From NCBI GenBank assembly GCA_016648135.1, contig JADDOH010003994.1:1-64000 (forward strand): a stretch of DNA of 64,000 nt. The letters are read 5' to 3'. This DNA comes from Agrypnia vestita (Eukaryota; Arthropoda; Insecta; Trichoptera; Phryganeidae). The translations under genes were made by a program, and so were the position numbers. Shown here one piece after another: positions 54,282 to 64,000 of the stretch; position 1 is the first letter of the stretch; the number at the start of each line of letters is the position of its first letter. The notes below the pieces were generated by a model. The model was given only the letters and a program-made list of their open reading frames with translations, was not told the DNA's origin and did no database searches.

Positions 54282-54654
54282 ATTATGACCCGACTGGCAT
54301 ATGATTGAAATTATCGTCACCGAATTAATCCCGAGATATCGCGGGGAAGAATAAAAGTCATCGAAATCGAGTATTTTTGCAGCATTCTGCAAAACGACAT
54401 TATTTTCCGTTGCACCTAATATTTTTCCGCAATACGTCGCCTGAGTTGACTGGTTTATATTAGTGTCGTTAGATTGCTCTCGTACCGTCTCGATACCAGG
54501 CTCGCAAGGATTCCCGGCGGGAGTCTGTCTGTCTGGTATGCGGACCACCCGGCTCCTGTCACCCTGGCTGCGTATCTAGGCTCACGCGCGCTGGTTCGCT
54601 TCCGGCCGGGTCGTATTACGGCCTTACCACATTTAGGGACAATAGGCGTGATGA

Positions 54655-55195
54655 CAGATTTTGAAATAACATTCTATACTGTAGGCAGCAGAATTGCCGA
54701 GACGAATAGGAACGAGCTGGGCTGCTTTTGGCAAGCTCAACATATCTTCGAGAACAAAGAGATTCCAATAAGCCTAAAAAGAAAAGCCTTTGAATCGTGC
54801 GTACTGCCAGTTATGACGTACGGATTGAAGACTATGGCCCTTACAAAGAAAAGTGTAGAAAAGCTCAAATGCACGCAGCGATCCATGCTTGGAGTAAGCT
54901 AAGAGATTAGAAATGACGAAATTAGGCGCCTAACTAGAGTAGTGGATATCATGGATCGTGTAGCGAAGCTAAAATGGCAATGAGCAGGACATGTTGCAAG
55001 GCAGGATGCTACAAGAGTTCTGAAATGGAGAATAAAAGAGGCATCGGAAGACCTCAAAAGAGATGGGCCGACGATATAGCCTCTGTGGGGAGAAAGAAAT
55101 GGCTACAATTAGCAAACAACGAGGAAGTATGGAAGGGTATGGAAGAGGCCTATATCCAGCAGTGGAGAAATGAAGGCTGATGAAGAAGAAGAAGA
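54655..55195 (+). pseudogene. LINE reverse transcriptase C-terminal fragment
   Basis: Frames: VGSRIAETNRNELGCFWQAQ ... ISLKRKAFESCVLPVMTYGL and VEKLKCTQRSMLGVS, then NDEIRRLTRVVDIMDRVAKL, AGHVARQDATRV and GIGRPQKRWADDI ... EEVWKGMEEAYIQQW. SCVLPVM.YG and the GRP.KRW.DD block are the usual RTE-like LINE C-terminus. It ends in a GAAGAAGAAGA tail. The GC-rich 54470-54650 segment just upstream is of unclear origin. Another 3' end of this family is at 8041-8150. Confidence 0.8.
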
Positions 55196-55329
55196 TTGTA
55201 GGTACATGTCTACTATTACCGAAAATAACATTATTTCAGTAATAAACTAAGTTTTTACGCAAATAATTGCATTTTCATCTTCATATTTTTAATTTCGCGC
55301 AAAAACGCCCGCAGCTGTTATTTCGTCTA

Positions 55330-55690
55330 TCGTCGTCGTATTGATTATGAAAAATTCATTTGCTTCAATACAACTTAAATAAAATGATAAAAACCTTGCA
55401 AAAAATGATTTTTTTCAAATTTTGCAAGGTTTTTATCATTTTATTCGACTTGTATTAAAGCGAATAAATTTTTCATAATCGACATAAGATACTGTAATGA
55501 TAGTCAACTTTTTGCAAAAAATAAGTCAGAAATATTGAAAAAAAAAACTAATGCCAACTTTGATATCGCATATCTCCATAACTATTGATATTAGGCCATG
55601 ATTGCTTGAACATTTTAGACTCATAACATAGTCAGGAATCTACCTGCCAAGTTTCTGCTGCTAGCTCTGGTACACCCTGTATATTTTTTG
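55330..55690. mobile_element. Hairpin element, ACAGGGTTATTTG/ACACCCTGT family
   Basis: AATACAACTTAAATAAAATGATAAAAACC and its inverse surround TTGCAAAAAATGATTTTTTTC.AAATTTTGCAA. The right arm goes on to CTACCTGCCAAGTTTCTGCT and GGTACACCCTGTATA. The left arm is mostly lost. Confidence 0.6.
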
Positions 55691-55774
55691 TAAATCCAGC
55701 TTATCTAACATATATTCCATAGTACCTAAACTTCATTCTCCCATTCCTGGTAATCTGTCGGACACGTACGTTGG

Positions 55775-55818
55775 ATACATAGATAGATAGATACATAGAT
55801 AGATAGATACATAGATAC
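55775..55818. repeat. GATA/CATA microsatellite
   Basis: (ATACATAGATAGATAG)n, about three units. Confidence 0.85.
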
Positions 55819-55819
55819 G

Positions 55820-56392
55820 TCATTCGAGTGCTGGCGAATTATCGATCCCTTAACAACCTTTCTCGTCATATCCATCAGCAGAGTGAAAGGCTTCTCTATC
55901 TACCCGTACACAAATAAAACTCGTAATATTACGTTTCGTCTCGACCGTCGACTGTCCTAAAAATAGTCCATTTTGTGCTGCGTGATTTCCCCATTACCAA
56001 TCAGGTAATCAGGCCTCGACAACAGGAAGAAGTAAAAATGCTAAGAATGTTAGTTCGGTAAGACACCGATAATTCGAAAATCGCCATAATTCGAAATTTT
56101 TAAAACTCACAAGTCCCAATATGTTATTTTCATAGTAGATTGACCCGGTAATTTGTAATTTGAAATAGTTATTTCACCCTTGCGCTATAAATCTATATTT
56201 TTTAGTTTACATAATTCGAAAGTTTTCGAAATTTATCGAAATTGAAAAATATTTCGATTTTTTTGCGAGTGAGAGCAAAAAATATGTACTTTAGTAATAT
56301 AAATGTCGCGATCTTTATATTAATGATTTCCCAAAATATGCAAAAATACAGACGTTTTTTGACAAAATTAATGACGAATGAGAATGATACTA
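55820..56392. other. Intergenic DNA, nothing recognised
   Basis: No gene or element termini. Contains ATTCGAAA-rich words around 56090-56240. Confidence 0.35.
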
Positions 56393-56395
56393 ACT

Positions 56396-56800
56396 AACTA
56401 ACTAAACGCTTCCCCGCAGGGGTAGGCAGAGAGGATAGAACGCCACAATTTTCTATCTTGGCACACCATTTTTGCTTCGGCTGCATTCATACATCTTCTC
56501 ATACAAATTCTGCGGTTGTTGAAGCTTTTAACAGGGCCATCCTCAAATACTTGTAGTATCTGATCGTGCCGGGTCTTTCGCGGACGCCCTCTATTCCTGT
56601 TGACTTCAACACTCGCCCCGCGTATTTTCTTAACCATCCTTTCCTCGATCATACGTTACACATGACCAAACCGTCTCAGCACTCCTTTCTTTATTCTATC
56701 CATCACACTACAGTCAGCATTACATTTACGTCTGATTTGTTCATTCCTCACTCTATCGACCAAAGATTTTTCACACAAGCGTCTTAGTGACCGCATACTA
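56396..56800 (-). pseudogene. LINE 3'-end fragment, GTTAGTTAG-tail family
   Basis: The - strand frame 56652-56398 encodes MVKKIRGASVEVNRNRGRPR, KTRHDQILQVFEDGPVKSFN and RRICMRRCMNAAEAKMVCQD then WRSILSAYPCGE. The tail on the + strand is ACTAACTAACTAA at 56392-56404. Coding continues upstream to ~56790 with breaks. Confidence 0.85.
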
Positions 56801-56804
56801 CATA

Positions 56805-57400
56805 GGCCTAACTGAAACGACGCTAAATCTATTCAAAGAATTTTGAATGTGGATCTACTTACAATATGTTGTAATGGATACAAATGATAAGGTTAGGGAA
56901 ACAGATATCCTTAAAACAATAAAAACTCTGAACTGCAATATTTAGGCCATGTCATGAGATATCCTGGAAAATTGCGTGAGATTGTGTGCGTGAAAATTGG
57001 GTGAGAAATTGCGTGAAAATTGGGTGAGTTCCTGGAAGACACAGGCGAGCTTCTCCAAGAGCAAGAAAACGACGCCAGCGTGGTCGCTGACCGGACAAGC
57101 GCTAGAAGAAGAAGAAGAGGGCTAAGGGTTACTCACTGACCTCGAATGCTCCAATAATACCTCCCAGAATCCGAATCGTCTGTCAATAACCGTTCGCTCA
57201 TTAACTCGGCATTTCTCTAATTGTCTGTCTGACAATTTTAATTAGATCTTACAATCGCCGATTAGTGCTGTTTATTCTGCCAACCAATTTGTAACGGGAA
57301 ACTTTGTAACTGTCGTTCCTTAGAAGCTTGGCACTGATAGTTGTATCAATCTGCACATCACTATTGTTGCCGGTTCTTTTGTGTGTATTAGCGAAGGTAA
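56805..57400. other. Intergenic DNA, possible decayed LINE
   Basis: 56930-57120 (GGCCATGTCATGAGATATCC ... GACGCCAGCGTGGTCGCTGACC then GAAGAAGAAGA) has the look of a LINE end (GHVMRYP, then a GAA-rich tail) but is too decayed to assign. Confidence 0.35.
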
Positions 57401-57409
57401 AAACTACAT

Positions 57410-57997
57410 TTCAAAATTAAGACTCCAACACACTCACGTTCACCAGTTTGAAGACTACAAAGTGTACACTACATTTGTAGTAAAAATTACATGAAGTGAA
57501 CTAATTGTAGTACTACGAAATTGTAGTACTAATGAAGTGAAGTAATTATTGAATGAAGTGAAGTAATTATAGTATTACCCAAAATAAAAAGTTTGATGAC
57601 TTAAAAAAAGGTCGCCAGAAGAAATATATAAATATTTTGACATTTTTCGGTAAAATAACATTTGGCGACCTAAAAGAAAAAAAAGGTCGCCAAATTTTTC
57701 AAACCATGTTTGGGGGGGGGGGGGGTATTGTTTCAGTTTCCAAAGAAATTTCCAAAATTTTCACATAAAAATGTACTATTTGAAGTATGTACTTATACTT
57801 TCAATAACTTTGAAGTGGGTGTACTTTGTAGTGTTCACTTTAAAATGAAGTGTACTATTTGAAGTATGTACTTTCAATAACTTTGAAGTGTGTATAGTTT
57901 GTAGTGTGCACTACACTTCAAACGGTGTGAAGTGTACGCTTCAATGTAATGTAGTACTACATTGTAGTAGTTAGTACAGAGCGGACCCATCACTAGT
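57410..57997. mobile_element. Palindrome-rich MITE (GTAGTACTAC / TTTGAAGTG words)
   Basis: Words GAAGTGTACACTACA, TGTAGTACTACA and TTTGAAGTGTGTA occur many times in both orientations. The middle (57600-57690) has GGTCGCC with A-runs as in the hAT MITEs A and B, then a run of 13 G at 57713. The right end inverted reads TAGTGATGGGTCCGCTC, a hAT-style terminus. The left end is not defined. Confidence 0.5.
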
Positions 57998-58149
57998 GTG
58001 TATACTCGCATCTATAGCAAGACGGCAAAACACGATATGTCCGATTTTTTTACGAGAGAGCAACTTTAAACCTGATAGACTATGAGTTTTAATTTACAAG
58101 CCTTACATTATTGCCCAATCTACAAGATTTAGACTCATCTTATTTAGAA

Positions 58150-58671
58150 ATTTTGTAGATTTATACATTAATAACCTTGCAGGTCTATATTCCTGCCTTG
58201 ATTGTGAGTCGAAAATGTTCAAGCTATCGTGACCTTACATCAATAGTTGTGGAGATATGCGACACCAAATTTTGCATTTTTTTTTTTCAATATTTCTGAC
58301 TTATTTTTTTGAAAAACGTTGGAGTATCATTACAGTAACTCATTTCGATTACGAAAAATTCATTCGTTTCGATACAAGTTAAATAAAATGATAAAACCCT
58401 GAAAATATTCCAATTGGAATTCGAAGATTTTAATTTTTTTATTTGACTTGTATTAAGGGGAATGAATTTTTCATAATCGATATAATTTACTGTAATGATA
58501 GTCCAACGTTTCACAAAAAAATGAGTCAGAAATATTGGGAAAAAAATGCAAACTTTGATGTCGCATATTTCCTTAACTATTGATGGTCACAATAGCTACA
58601 ACATTTTCGACTCGTAATCAAGGCAGGAATACAGTCCTGCGAAGTTATTAATGTTTTCCAAATAACCCTGC
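58150..58671. mobile_element. Giant hairpin element, copy of the 60037 family
   Basis: Arms (TTAATAACCTTGCAGG, TATATTCCTGCCTTGATTGT, ACGTTGGAGTATCATTACAG and inverses) fold around CCAATTGGAATTC. The right end AAATAACCCTGCA is kept, the left tip eroded. Confidence 0.75.
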
Positions 58672-58937
58672 AAAATGGTAATATGTTTGAACACATACAA
58701 GACCCGAGGTGCGCAAATATGTAAATGAACTGAACGAATACCATAAAGACGCCGAATAAACTATGGCGAATAAACAATCCCCGCACGTGACGTGGCGCCG
58801 CAGCGTCAGCTCTGTGCCGTAAGAGCGACGCAACTCCGAAAATAATAATTAGTTACACAATTGGATGTAGAAAGAAAACCACCCCCGTAAAATCAATTAC
58901 AAATACAGTTGTATCATTTAAAAAAAAAAAAACTATA
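58672..58937. other. Short intergenic stretch
   Basis: Contains CGCACGTGACGTGGCGCC near 58783. Two - frames without known domains. Confidence 0.3.
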
Positions 58938-59688
58938 CAGGTAGTTGCTTCAGAACAGACGTTCGGCCCGATTCTGAAAATAACAATGTCTGGATCTTTA
59001 AGATCTTTATCCCAACACTTAATAGACGATAATAAAAATTAAAAATGTCCAGAGCGGATTTTGTAATTCTACTGCTCAAATACACTGTATAAAAAGATGA
59101 TATAAGAAAGATTGTTTCTTATAAACGTATTAATTTCTTCATCCACAGTGTCCAGATGACATATCATGGCTAAACTTGTCATGACCGCGTTCGGCGTTAC
59201 CGCGTATTCAAATCTTCCCATCTTGACATTTTTTGACAGATATGTCTGGATCTTTAAGATCTTTATCCCAACACTTAATAGACGATAATACAAATTAAAA
59301 ATAAACGAGACATAGCTTTACGTCGGTGTTTGTTTCTGTAAGTTTCTACATGAGATAGATATAGAGGGAGGGAGAAAGATGCAAATTGATATCTATCAAA
59401 TGTCAAGATGGGAAGATTTGAATACGCGGTAACGTCGAACGCGGTCATGTCAAGTTTAGCCATGATATTTCATCTGGACGCTGTGGATGAAGAAATTAAT
59501 ACGATTGTAAGAAACAATCTTTCTTATATCATCTTTTAATACAGTTTATTTGAGCCGTAGAATTACAAAATCCGCTCTGGACGTTTTTAATTTTTATTAT
59601 CGTCTATTAAGTGTTGGGATAAAGATCTTAAAGATCCAGACATTTTTATTTTCACAATACGGATGGTTGTCTGGTTAAGCAACTACCC
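58938..59688. mobile_element. Giant hairpin element with ~290-bp arms and internal third copy of the end
   Basis: Left arm 58938-59225 (CAGGTAGTTGCTT, TGTCTGGATCTTTAAGATCT, TAATAGACGATAAT, CCGCGTTCGGCGTTACCGCG) and right arm 59398-59688 are inverted and closely matched. The loop carries an extra direct copy of TGTCTGGATCTTTAAGATCT (59240 on) and continues to AACGAGACATAGC. A relic end is at 13690-13795. No duplication is clear and no coding potential beyond mirror frames. Confidence 0.8.
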
Positions 59689-59689
59689 T

Positions 59690-60034
59690 CATTTATATGT
59701 ACAAATAAATACGAAATAAATAAATAACCGTTTACTAATAATTTGTTTCAAGATGATATTTTAAAATCTTCAAGCAAAATAGAGAAACGTACGAGAATAC
59801 GCAGGGTCAAATGCCACCAATCGGGTGCCGTATTGTATGTTAATATTGTTTACATTCTGTTGGCAGATATTTATGTGTGTAAAGTTAATTTTAATGACAA
59901 ACTGCGTGGCTATTTTTGGATTCAATGCATTTCACCTTTCGCTTTGTATTGGACTTGGACTGACTGTAAAAAAAATGACGCGCCATCCTTCATCTCAGGG
60001 TTCGAGGATATATATCCGCGGATATAAATCACTA
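59690..60034. other. Unassigned, open in two frames
   Basis: Frames 59743-60027 and 59825-60199 overlap and run into the hairpin element. Neither shows a known domain. No gene called. Confidence 0.35.
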
Positions 60035-60036
60035 TA

Positions 60037-60573
60037 CAGGGTTATTTGTAAAACATTAATAACCTCGCGGGACTATATTCCTACTTTGATTATTAGTCGA
60101 AAATGTTCAAGGTATTATGACCTAATATCAATAGTTATGGAGGTATGCGACATCAAAGTTTGCATTTTTTTTTCAATACTTCTGACTTATTTTTTGTAAA
60201 ACGTTGGAGTATCATTACAGTAACTCATATCGATTACGAAAAATTCATTCGTTCCAATACAAGTTAAATAAAATGATAAAAACCCTGAAAAAATCCAATT
60301 GGAATGTTTTCCAATTGGAATTCTAAGGTTTTTATTTTTTTATTTGACTTGTATTAAAGGGAATGAATTTTTCATATTCGATATACGTTACTGTAATGAT
60401 AGTCCAACGTTGTACAAAAAATAAGTCAGAAATATTGGGAAATTTTGCAAACTTTGATGTCGCATATCTCCTTAACTATTGATATTAGGTCATAATAGCT
60501 TGAACATTTTCGACTCACAATCAAGATAGGAATATAGTCCTGCGAGGTTATTAATGTTTTACAAACAACCCTG
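60037..60573. mobile_element. Giant near-perfect hairpin element, 537 bp
   Basis: CAGGGTTATTTGTAAAACAT at the left and inverted ATGTTTTACAAACAACCCTG at the right, with TA on both sides (60035-60036, 60574-60575). The arms (~260 bp each) pair nearly throughout around CCAATTGGAATG/TTTTCCAATTGG. Best-preserved member of the family at 36755, 55330 and 58150. Length and TA point to a Tc1/mariner-dependent foldback. Confidence 0.85.
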
Positions 60574-60575
60574 TA

Positions 60576-60955
60576 TATCACGATATTTATAACTTGATTT
60601 TTATTTTTGATATATATCCAAATAAACTTTCTATGGTTATGGCGCTAGTTGTATTTAAAAAAATGCTACAGATTGTTTTTTTTTAATATCTGACGTTACT
60701 AGATGGCGCTAGTTGTATTTTAAAAAGTTCTACATTTTTTTTTTATATCTGCGGTTGTTACTAAAACACCAACTACACGCACGTTTGTACACGGAACACC
60801 GTGCGTGTTTTGTACACGGTGCAACCGGCATGCGCGTGCAAAAGTGTGGTGACACTTGTGCGTGTGGTAGGCCCATACACGACGCTAGTTGTAAACAAAC
60901 ACTCATAACACTACATTAGAAAGAGCAACTTTTCGGTCGAATTTTTCGTTAACTT
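60576..60955. other. Intergenic DNA with ATGGCGCTAGTTGTATTT duplicate
   Basis: TGGCGCTAGTTGTATTTAAAA occurs at ~60641 and ~60704, and ACACGACGCTAGTTGTAAAC at ~60873. GGCCCATACACGAC recurs at 61261. No gene. Confidence 0.4.
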
Positions 60956-60959
60956 ACCA

Positions 60960-61102
60960 GACTGCCGTGGCGAAATTGGATAACGCGCCGTCCCCGGATA
61001 GAATGGAGGTCCGTTGGTTCGAATCCCTGTAGCAGCTAAAATATTTTTTCGTTAATTTGATTTTTCTGTATGTCTTTTCTAATTGATTAATAAAAATTTG
61101 TT
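60960..61102 (+). mobile_element. tRNA(Arg-like)-derived SINE, forward copy
   Basis: The head GCCGTGGCGAAATTGGATAA (A box) ... CCGTTGGTTCGAATCCC (B box) resembles an arginine-type tRNA but lacks a clean anticodon arm and acceptor pairing. The body AGCAGCTAAAATATTTTTTC and TGTATGTCTTTTCTAATTGA then TTAATAAAAATTTG is shared with 61736-61905, so it is a SINE and not a tRNA gene. Confidence 0.65.
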
Positions 61103-61440
61103 CCTAATTCTCAGAACCTCGTTCTGAAATTGAAACTTCACAATAATAATGTGTTTTCTTTAATATCACTCCGGAAATCCAAAAATCGCGAATCTTTCTT
61201 ATCGTGGTACTTCACACTCGGTCCAATTTGAACCTATGTTTGTTAAGGAAAAATATAAGTGGGCCCATACACGACTTTAAAATCTCTCGCACAAGGGAGA
61301 AACACTATAAAATGAATAAATTCCTATTTGTTATGATCTTACGGAACCCGGAGGTAAGGCCGACCGCAAATATAGATACGTTACTTCTCCAATACTCCTC
61401 GTTCGAATATTCTTCGTCTCGGATATCATAAAAACATACG
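61103..61440. other. Intergenic DNA, nothing recognised
   Basis: Short frame 61204-61431 without domain. Confidence 0.35.
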
Positions 61441-61443
61441 TAC

Positions 61444-61580
61444 TAGTGATGGTCAAACCGTTATTTTAATCGGTTAATGATTGGTAACTGAGATTTAACC
61501 GTTGTCTAGTATCGACGGTTGCAATCAGTTACAAATCTCAAATAACGGTTATTGTGTAACCGGATAAAAAATCATCATTA
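61444..61580. mobile_element. hAT-like MITE (TAGTGATGGTCAAA family)
   Basis: TAGTGATGGTCAAACCGTTA, CTGAGATTTAACCGTTGT on the left against inverted ACAAATCTCAAATAACGG, TAACCGGATAAAAAATCATC on the right. Compact copy of 8451-8672. Confidence 0.55.
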
Positions 61581-61735
61581 ATATGTATAACTGTCTTTCA
61601 ACTGGAGTTGAATGTTAATGCTTTTAACTCGAATTTTGAATGCTTTTAACATAAAAATAAAAAATCAAGAACACATTCTTATTATTAAGTTGCAATTTTT
61701 TCAGAACAAAGTTCTATGAAATTTAAAACCTTTAT

Positions 61736-61905
61736 TAATCAATTAGAAAGACGGGTCTCCTCCTATCCGGGGCAGGCGCGTTTTCCAATTACGCTATAGC
61801 GGCCTCCTACATTTTCGTGAATATCAGTGGTTCGAATCCCGATAGCAGCCAAATATTTTTTAGTTGATTTGATCTTTCTGTATGTCTTTCTAATTGATTA
61901 ATATA
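61736..61905. mobile_element. Rearranged tRNA-derived SINE with inverted head
   Basis: From 61736 the - strand reads the tRNA 5' half (GCTATAGCGTAATTGGAAAA, CGCGCCTGCCCCGGATAGGA) and its outer flank ends GTCTTTCTAATTGATTAAT. From 61836 the + strand continues with GGTTCGAATCCCGATAGCAG and the normal body, ending TGTCTTTCTAATTGATTAAT. The copy is thus an inverted-repeat dimer with the head flipped relative to 60960-61102. Confidence 0.6.
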
Positions 61906-62477
61906 GGTATTTGGTTTTATAAAAAATCAAAATTAAGACCGCAAATGACGAGGAATTACTCGAAAACTTCATAAATAAAAAAAAACAATCAATCCATCAT
62001 TGTCGTTCCAATAATCCATCATTGTCTGTTTTAATTCACAGAGTTCTGATTTCTTATGACAGATGTCAATTTTGTGATAATTTTATCGTAATATTAAAAA
62101 CATTTATTTAATCTAGCAACGTTCTAATGTAGTGCTGTATAACTTATGATAGTTTGTGAAAAATGTATAATTTAGATGTTTCGCCTTCAGTTGATGTATC
62201 GGGCCTGTCTTATTATATTTTATGCGTTTTGTTGTTGGTAAATTGATAAAAAACTTGCTTAAACTGTGCGTGGCACGGGATAATTATATAGTTTTTTAAT
62301 ACACAACCAAGCCATTTTATTTTATAGTGGGTGTCCGCATTTGAGAATAAAAATTATAAACTAATTTTGTGACTTTAAATATTGATTTTTCATTTATCAA
62401 ACATAATAATTTATTCGTCTGCCCATCTGTCCGTCCGTAATTTCGTTTGAATTCACGGCTAAAAAAAACAAATTAAA

Positions 62478-62578
62478 CTGCCAAAGATGGGGCTTGAACC
62501 CCGGTCCACCAAACCAGAACTGGCCGTTCAACGCATGTTGCTACCGCCGCCTCTCTGTAGACCGCTAAAAAGATACTA
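62478..62578 (-). repeat. tRNA-like (B-box bearing) SINE or tRNA pseudogene
   Basis: On the - strand GGCGGTAGCAACATGCGTTG ... GACCGGGGTTCAAGCCCC-ATCTTTGGC has A/B-box-like spacing. No functional cloverleaf could be drawn with confidence. Confidence 0.35.
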
Positions 62579-62634
62579 TAAATATATACTAGGGCTTGGC
62601 AAATATATATTTTGCTTCGCACTATAAATATATC

Positions 62635-63164
62635 TTCTTCATGTGCCCTATCGTGTCCCCCCGATCATCTGGGAGAAAGTTTCCCTGTCCAGGGCAGTGC
62701 GGAACAGCTCTTCCACGCTTCTTATCCCGGTCCACTCTCGGATGTTTCCAAGCCAGGAATGCCGCCTCCTTCCGACCCCTCGCGACCCTCAATCTTCCCC
62801 TTCATGACGAGCTGAAGAATGCAGTACTTTTCGCCTCTCATTATGTGACCAAAGTATGAAATTTTACGGAGCTTTACTGTGTTGATTGACTGCCTGTTTG
62901 TGTTTGCTCTACGTAAAATCTTTAACATTTTACGATGTATCCACATTTCTAACGCCTCTAGGCAATTTAGAGTATTCACCTTCAGCGTCCATGCTTCAAC
63001 CCCGTAAAGTAGAACTGACCATACATAGCATTTGATCAATCTCTGTCTGAGCTTCAAGTTTAAGTCGTCATTACAGAGTAGACTTTTCATCTTATTAAAA
63101 GATGCACGGGCTGTCTCTATTCTGCATTTGATCTCTGTATCGGGGTCCAGATTGTCAGTAATAA
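62635..63164 (-). pseudogene. LINE reverse transcriptase C-terminal fragment
   Basis: The - strand frame (coding part 63164-62722) encodes IITDNLDPDTEIKCRIETAR, ASFNKMKSLLCNDDLNLKLR, QRLIKCYVWSVLLYGVEAWT, LEALEMWIHRKMLKI and LRKISYFGHIMRGEKY. IK.RI..AR..F, C.VWSVLLYG.E.WT and FGH.MRG mark the RTE-like LINE reverse transcriptase C-terminus. The final GRP.(R)R.W.. part is frameshifted near 62760, and the element ends GAAGAAGATAT at ~62630. The first ~50 codons of the long frame (63318-63165) belong to MITE Z. Inactive. Confidence 0.85.
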
Positions 63165-63166
63165 TA

Positions 63167-63416
63167 TGTGGTGTATAAAAACAAAGGCAGCAATATCCAA
63201 AATAAAATTGAATGCAATCATCGAGGACTACTAATTTATAATGTACTGAATTCGAGATTATTCTTCTATAAATTTGTAGGAAACATGATTTTGGAAGGGA
63301 TAGATATATAAAATGCAAAATTCAGGGCGTTTTTAATAAGTGGTCATCGGTAAAAGCATTCAAAACATTTTTTAAATTTTTTGGACATTGCTTTGCCTTT
63401 GCTTTTATACCCCACA
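63167..63416. mobile_element. MITE Z, complete copy
   Basis: The left end TGTGGTGTATAAAAACAAAG and the right end inverted (TGTGGGGTATAAAAGCAAAG) match, each followed by GCA(GCA)ATATCCAAAA-like sequence. It abuts the 5' break of the LINE at 63164. Relics at 18690 and 25862. Confidence 0.65.
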
Positions 63417-63419
63417 TAT

Positions 63420-64000
63420 ATACTATTTTAATAAATTGTAATATGATTGTAATAATAATTCTGTTGTAGTTACTTTGATACCTTGCTGTACACAACTAAT
63501 TTTGTAAGACTTCGGAAACAGCTATTTTAGATACTGATAATTAATCAAGATATCGTGGGTAAAAAGAGCCACTGTGAAAGACAGAAAAAATAACTATATA
63601 CAGTATAGATAATCAAAATATTAAAAAGTTACATATGGAAAATGAATAATAATAAAGTACTTACTTAACATGAAAATAAATTTATAAGATAACTATTTGT
63701 AAAAAAGGACCTGGTTATTTATAATATTCAATTTACTAGTTACACCTTTTCTTATTTCCAAAATTTCTAATTTATCAAACTGTGATTCTGTATAATTTGT
63801 ATGTAAGCCCTTATTAATATCAAAAGAATGACCCATAGCCAAAAGTTGGTTAGCAAATTCATAATAATTATTGCTCTATAAATACCTTAAGTGTTCCTTA
63901 ACTCTAACATCAAAATTTATACACGTTTATCCCTATTTTTTTTTAAATTATCCTTATCCTTATTATATAACAAGTATTTTTTAAATTTATTAATAGTATA
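63420..64000. other. AT-rich end of window; Harbinger-like internal fragment
   Basis: At 63690-63735 TTTGTAAAAAAGGACCTGG and ATAATATTCAATTTACTAG match the interior of the Harbinger-like copies (TTTGCAAAAAGGACCTTG, AATATTCAATTTACTACAG). Nothing else recognised. Confidence 0.4.

Noticed and set aside
60960..61040. Possible tRNA-Arg gene
   Set aside because: A and B boxes are present, but the anticodon arm and acceptor stem do not pair cleanly, and the downstream body is shared with another copy, so it is a SINE head.
63165..63318. N-terminal extension of the LINE frame
   Set aside because: These codons come from MITE Z next to the LINE break and are not part of the reverse transcriptase.

Overview
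This is an AT-rich insect nuclear contig, most likely lepidopteran. That is inferred from the spliced insect gene structure, a cecropia-type mariner, tRNA-derived SINEs and the repertoire of LINE 3' ends; no marker proves the order. There is one clear host gene: the 3' three coding exons of a Syntaxin-6-type t-SNARE on the + strand at 3209-6219. Its N-terminal ~100 codons would lie upstream of base 1. A second possible host element is a GC-rich, CpG-rich block near 35.03-35.31 kb that ends in a consensus splice donor and could be a first exon or promoter.

Nearly everything else that can be explained is transposon-derived. Layout: 0-3 kb, TTA-flanked and mariner-type MITEs and AT repeats. 3.2-6.2 kb, the Syntaxin gene, whose last intron holds a gutted mariner and a hammerhead-like motif. 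7.6-13 kb, pogo-like and hAT-like MITEs, a LINE tail, and a SINE split by a LINE with a 20-bp target duplication. 15.5-30.4 kb, three ~750-bp PIF/Harbinger-like elements (all with TTA duplications), hAT MITEs, LINE fragments, a Helitron-like element and a Harbinger-like element carrying a MADF remnant. 31-35 kb, three Tc1-type 143-145-bp MITEs and a Helitron-like element. 38-40.3 kb, a TTAA-flanked foldback element with an apparently intact mariner inside. 41-41.7 kb, a probable solo LTR. 42-57 kb, LINE 3' fragments, a 69-bp minisatellite, a hAT element with a perfect 8-bp duplication, and further MITEs. 58-61 kb, giant hairpins. 60.9-63.4 kb, tRNA-related SINEs, a LINE and a MITE.

At least eight 3'-end fragments of one LINE family (motif RGRPRKT...RRCMN..EAK, tail GTTAGTTAG) are scattered on both strands. 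The mariner at 38.4 kb is the only mobile element with a full-length uninterrupted transposase and should be able to mobilise MITEs with similar ends. The most unusual material is (i) three hammerhead-ribozyme-like motifs in paired inverted repeats resembling Penelope-like element ends, (ii) two unrelated Harbinger-like non-autonomous families that each keep a piece of a MADF gene, and (iii) hAT MITEs packed with TATCGATA sites.
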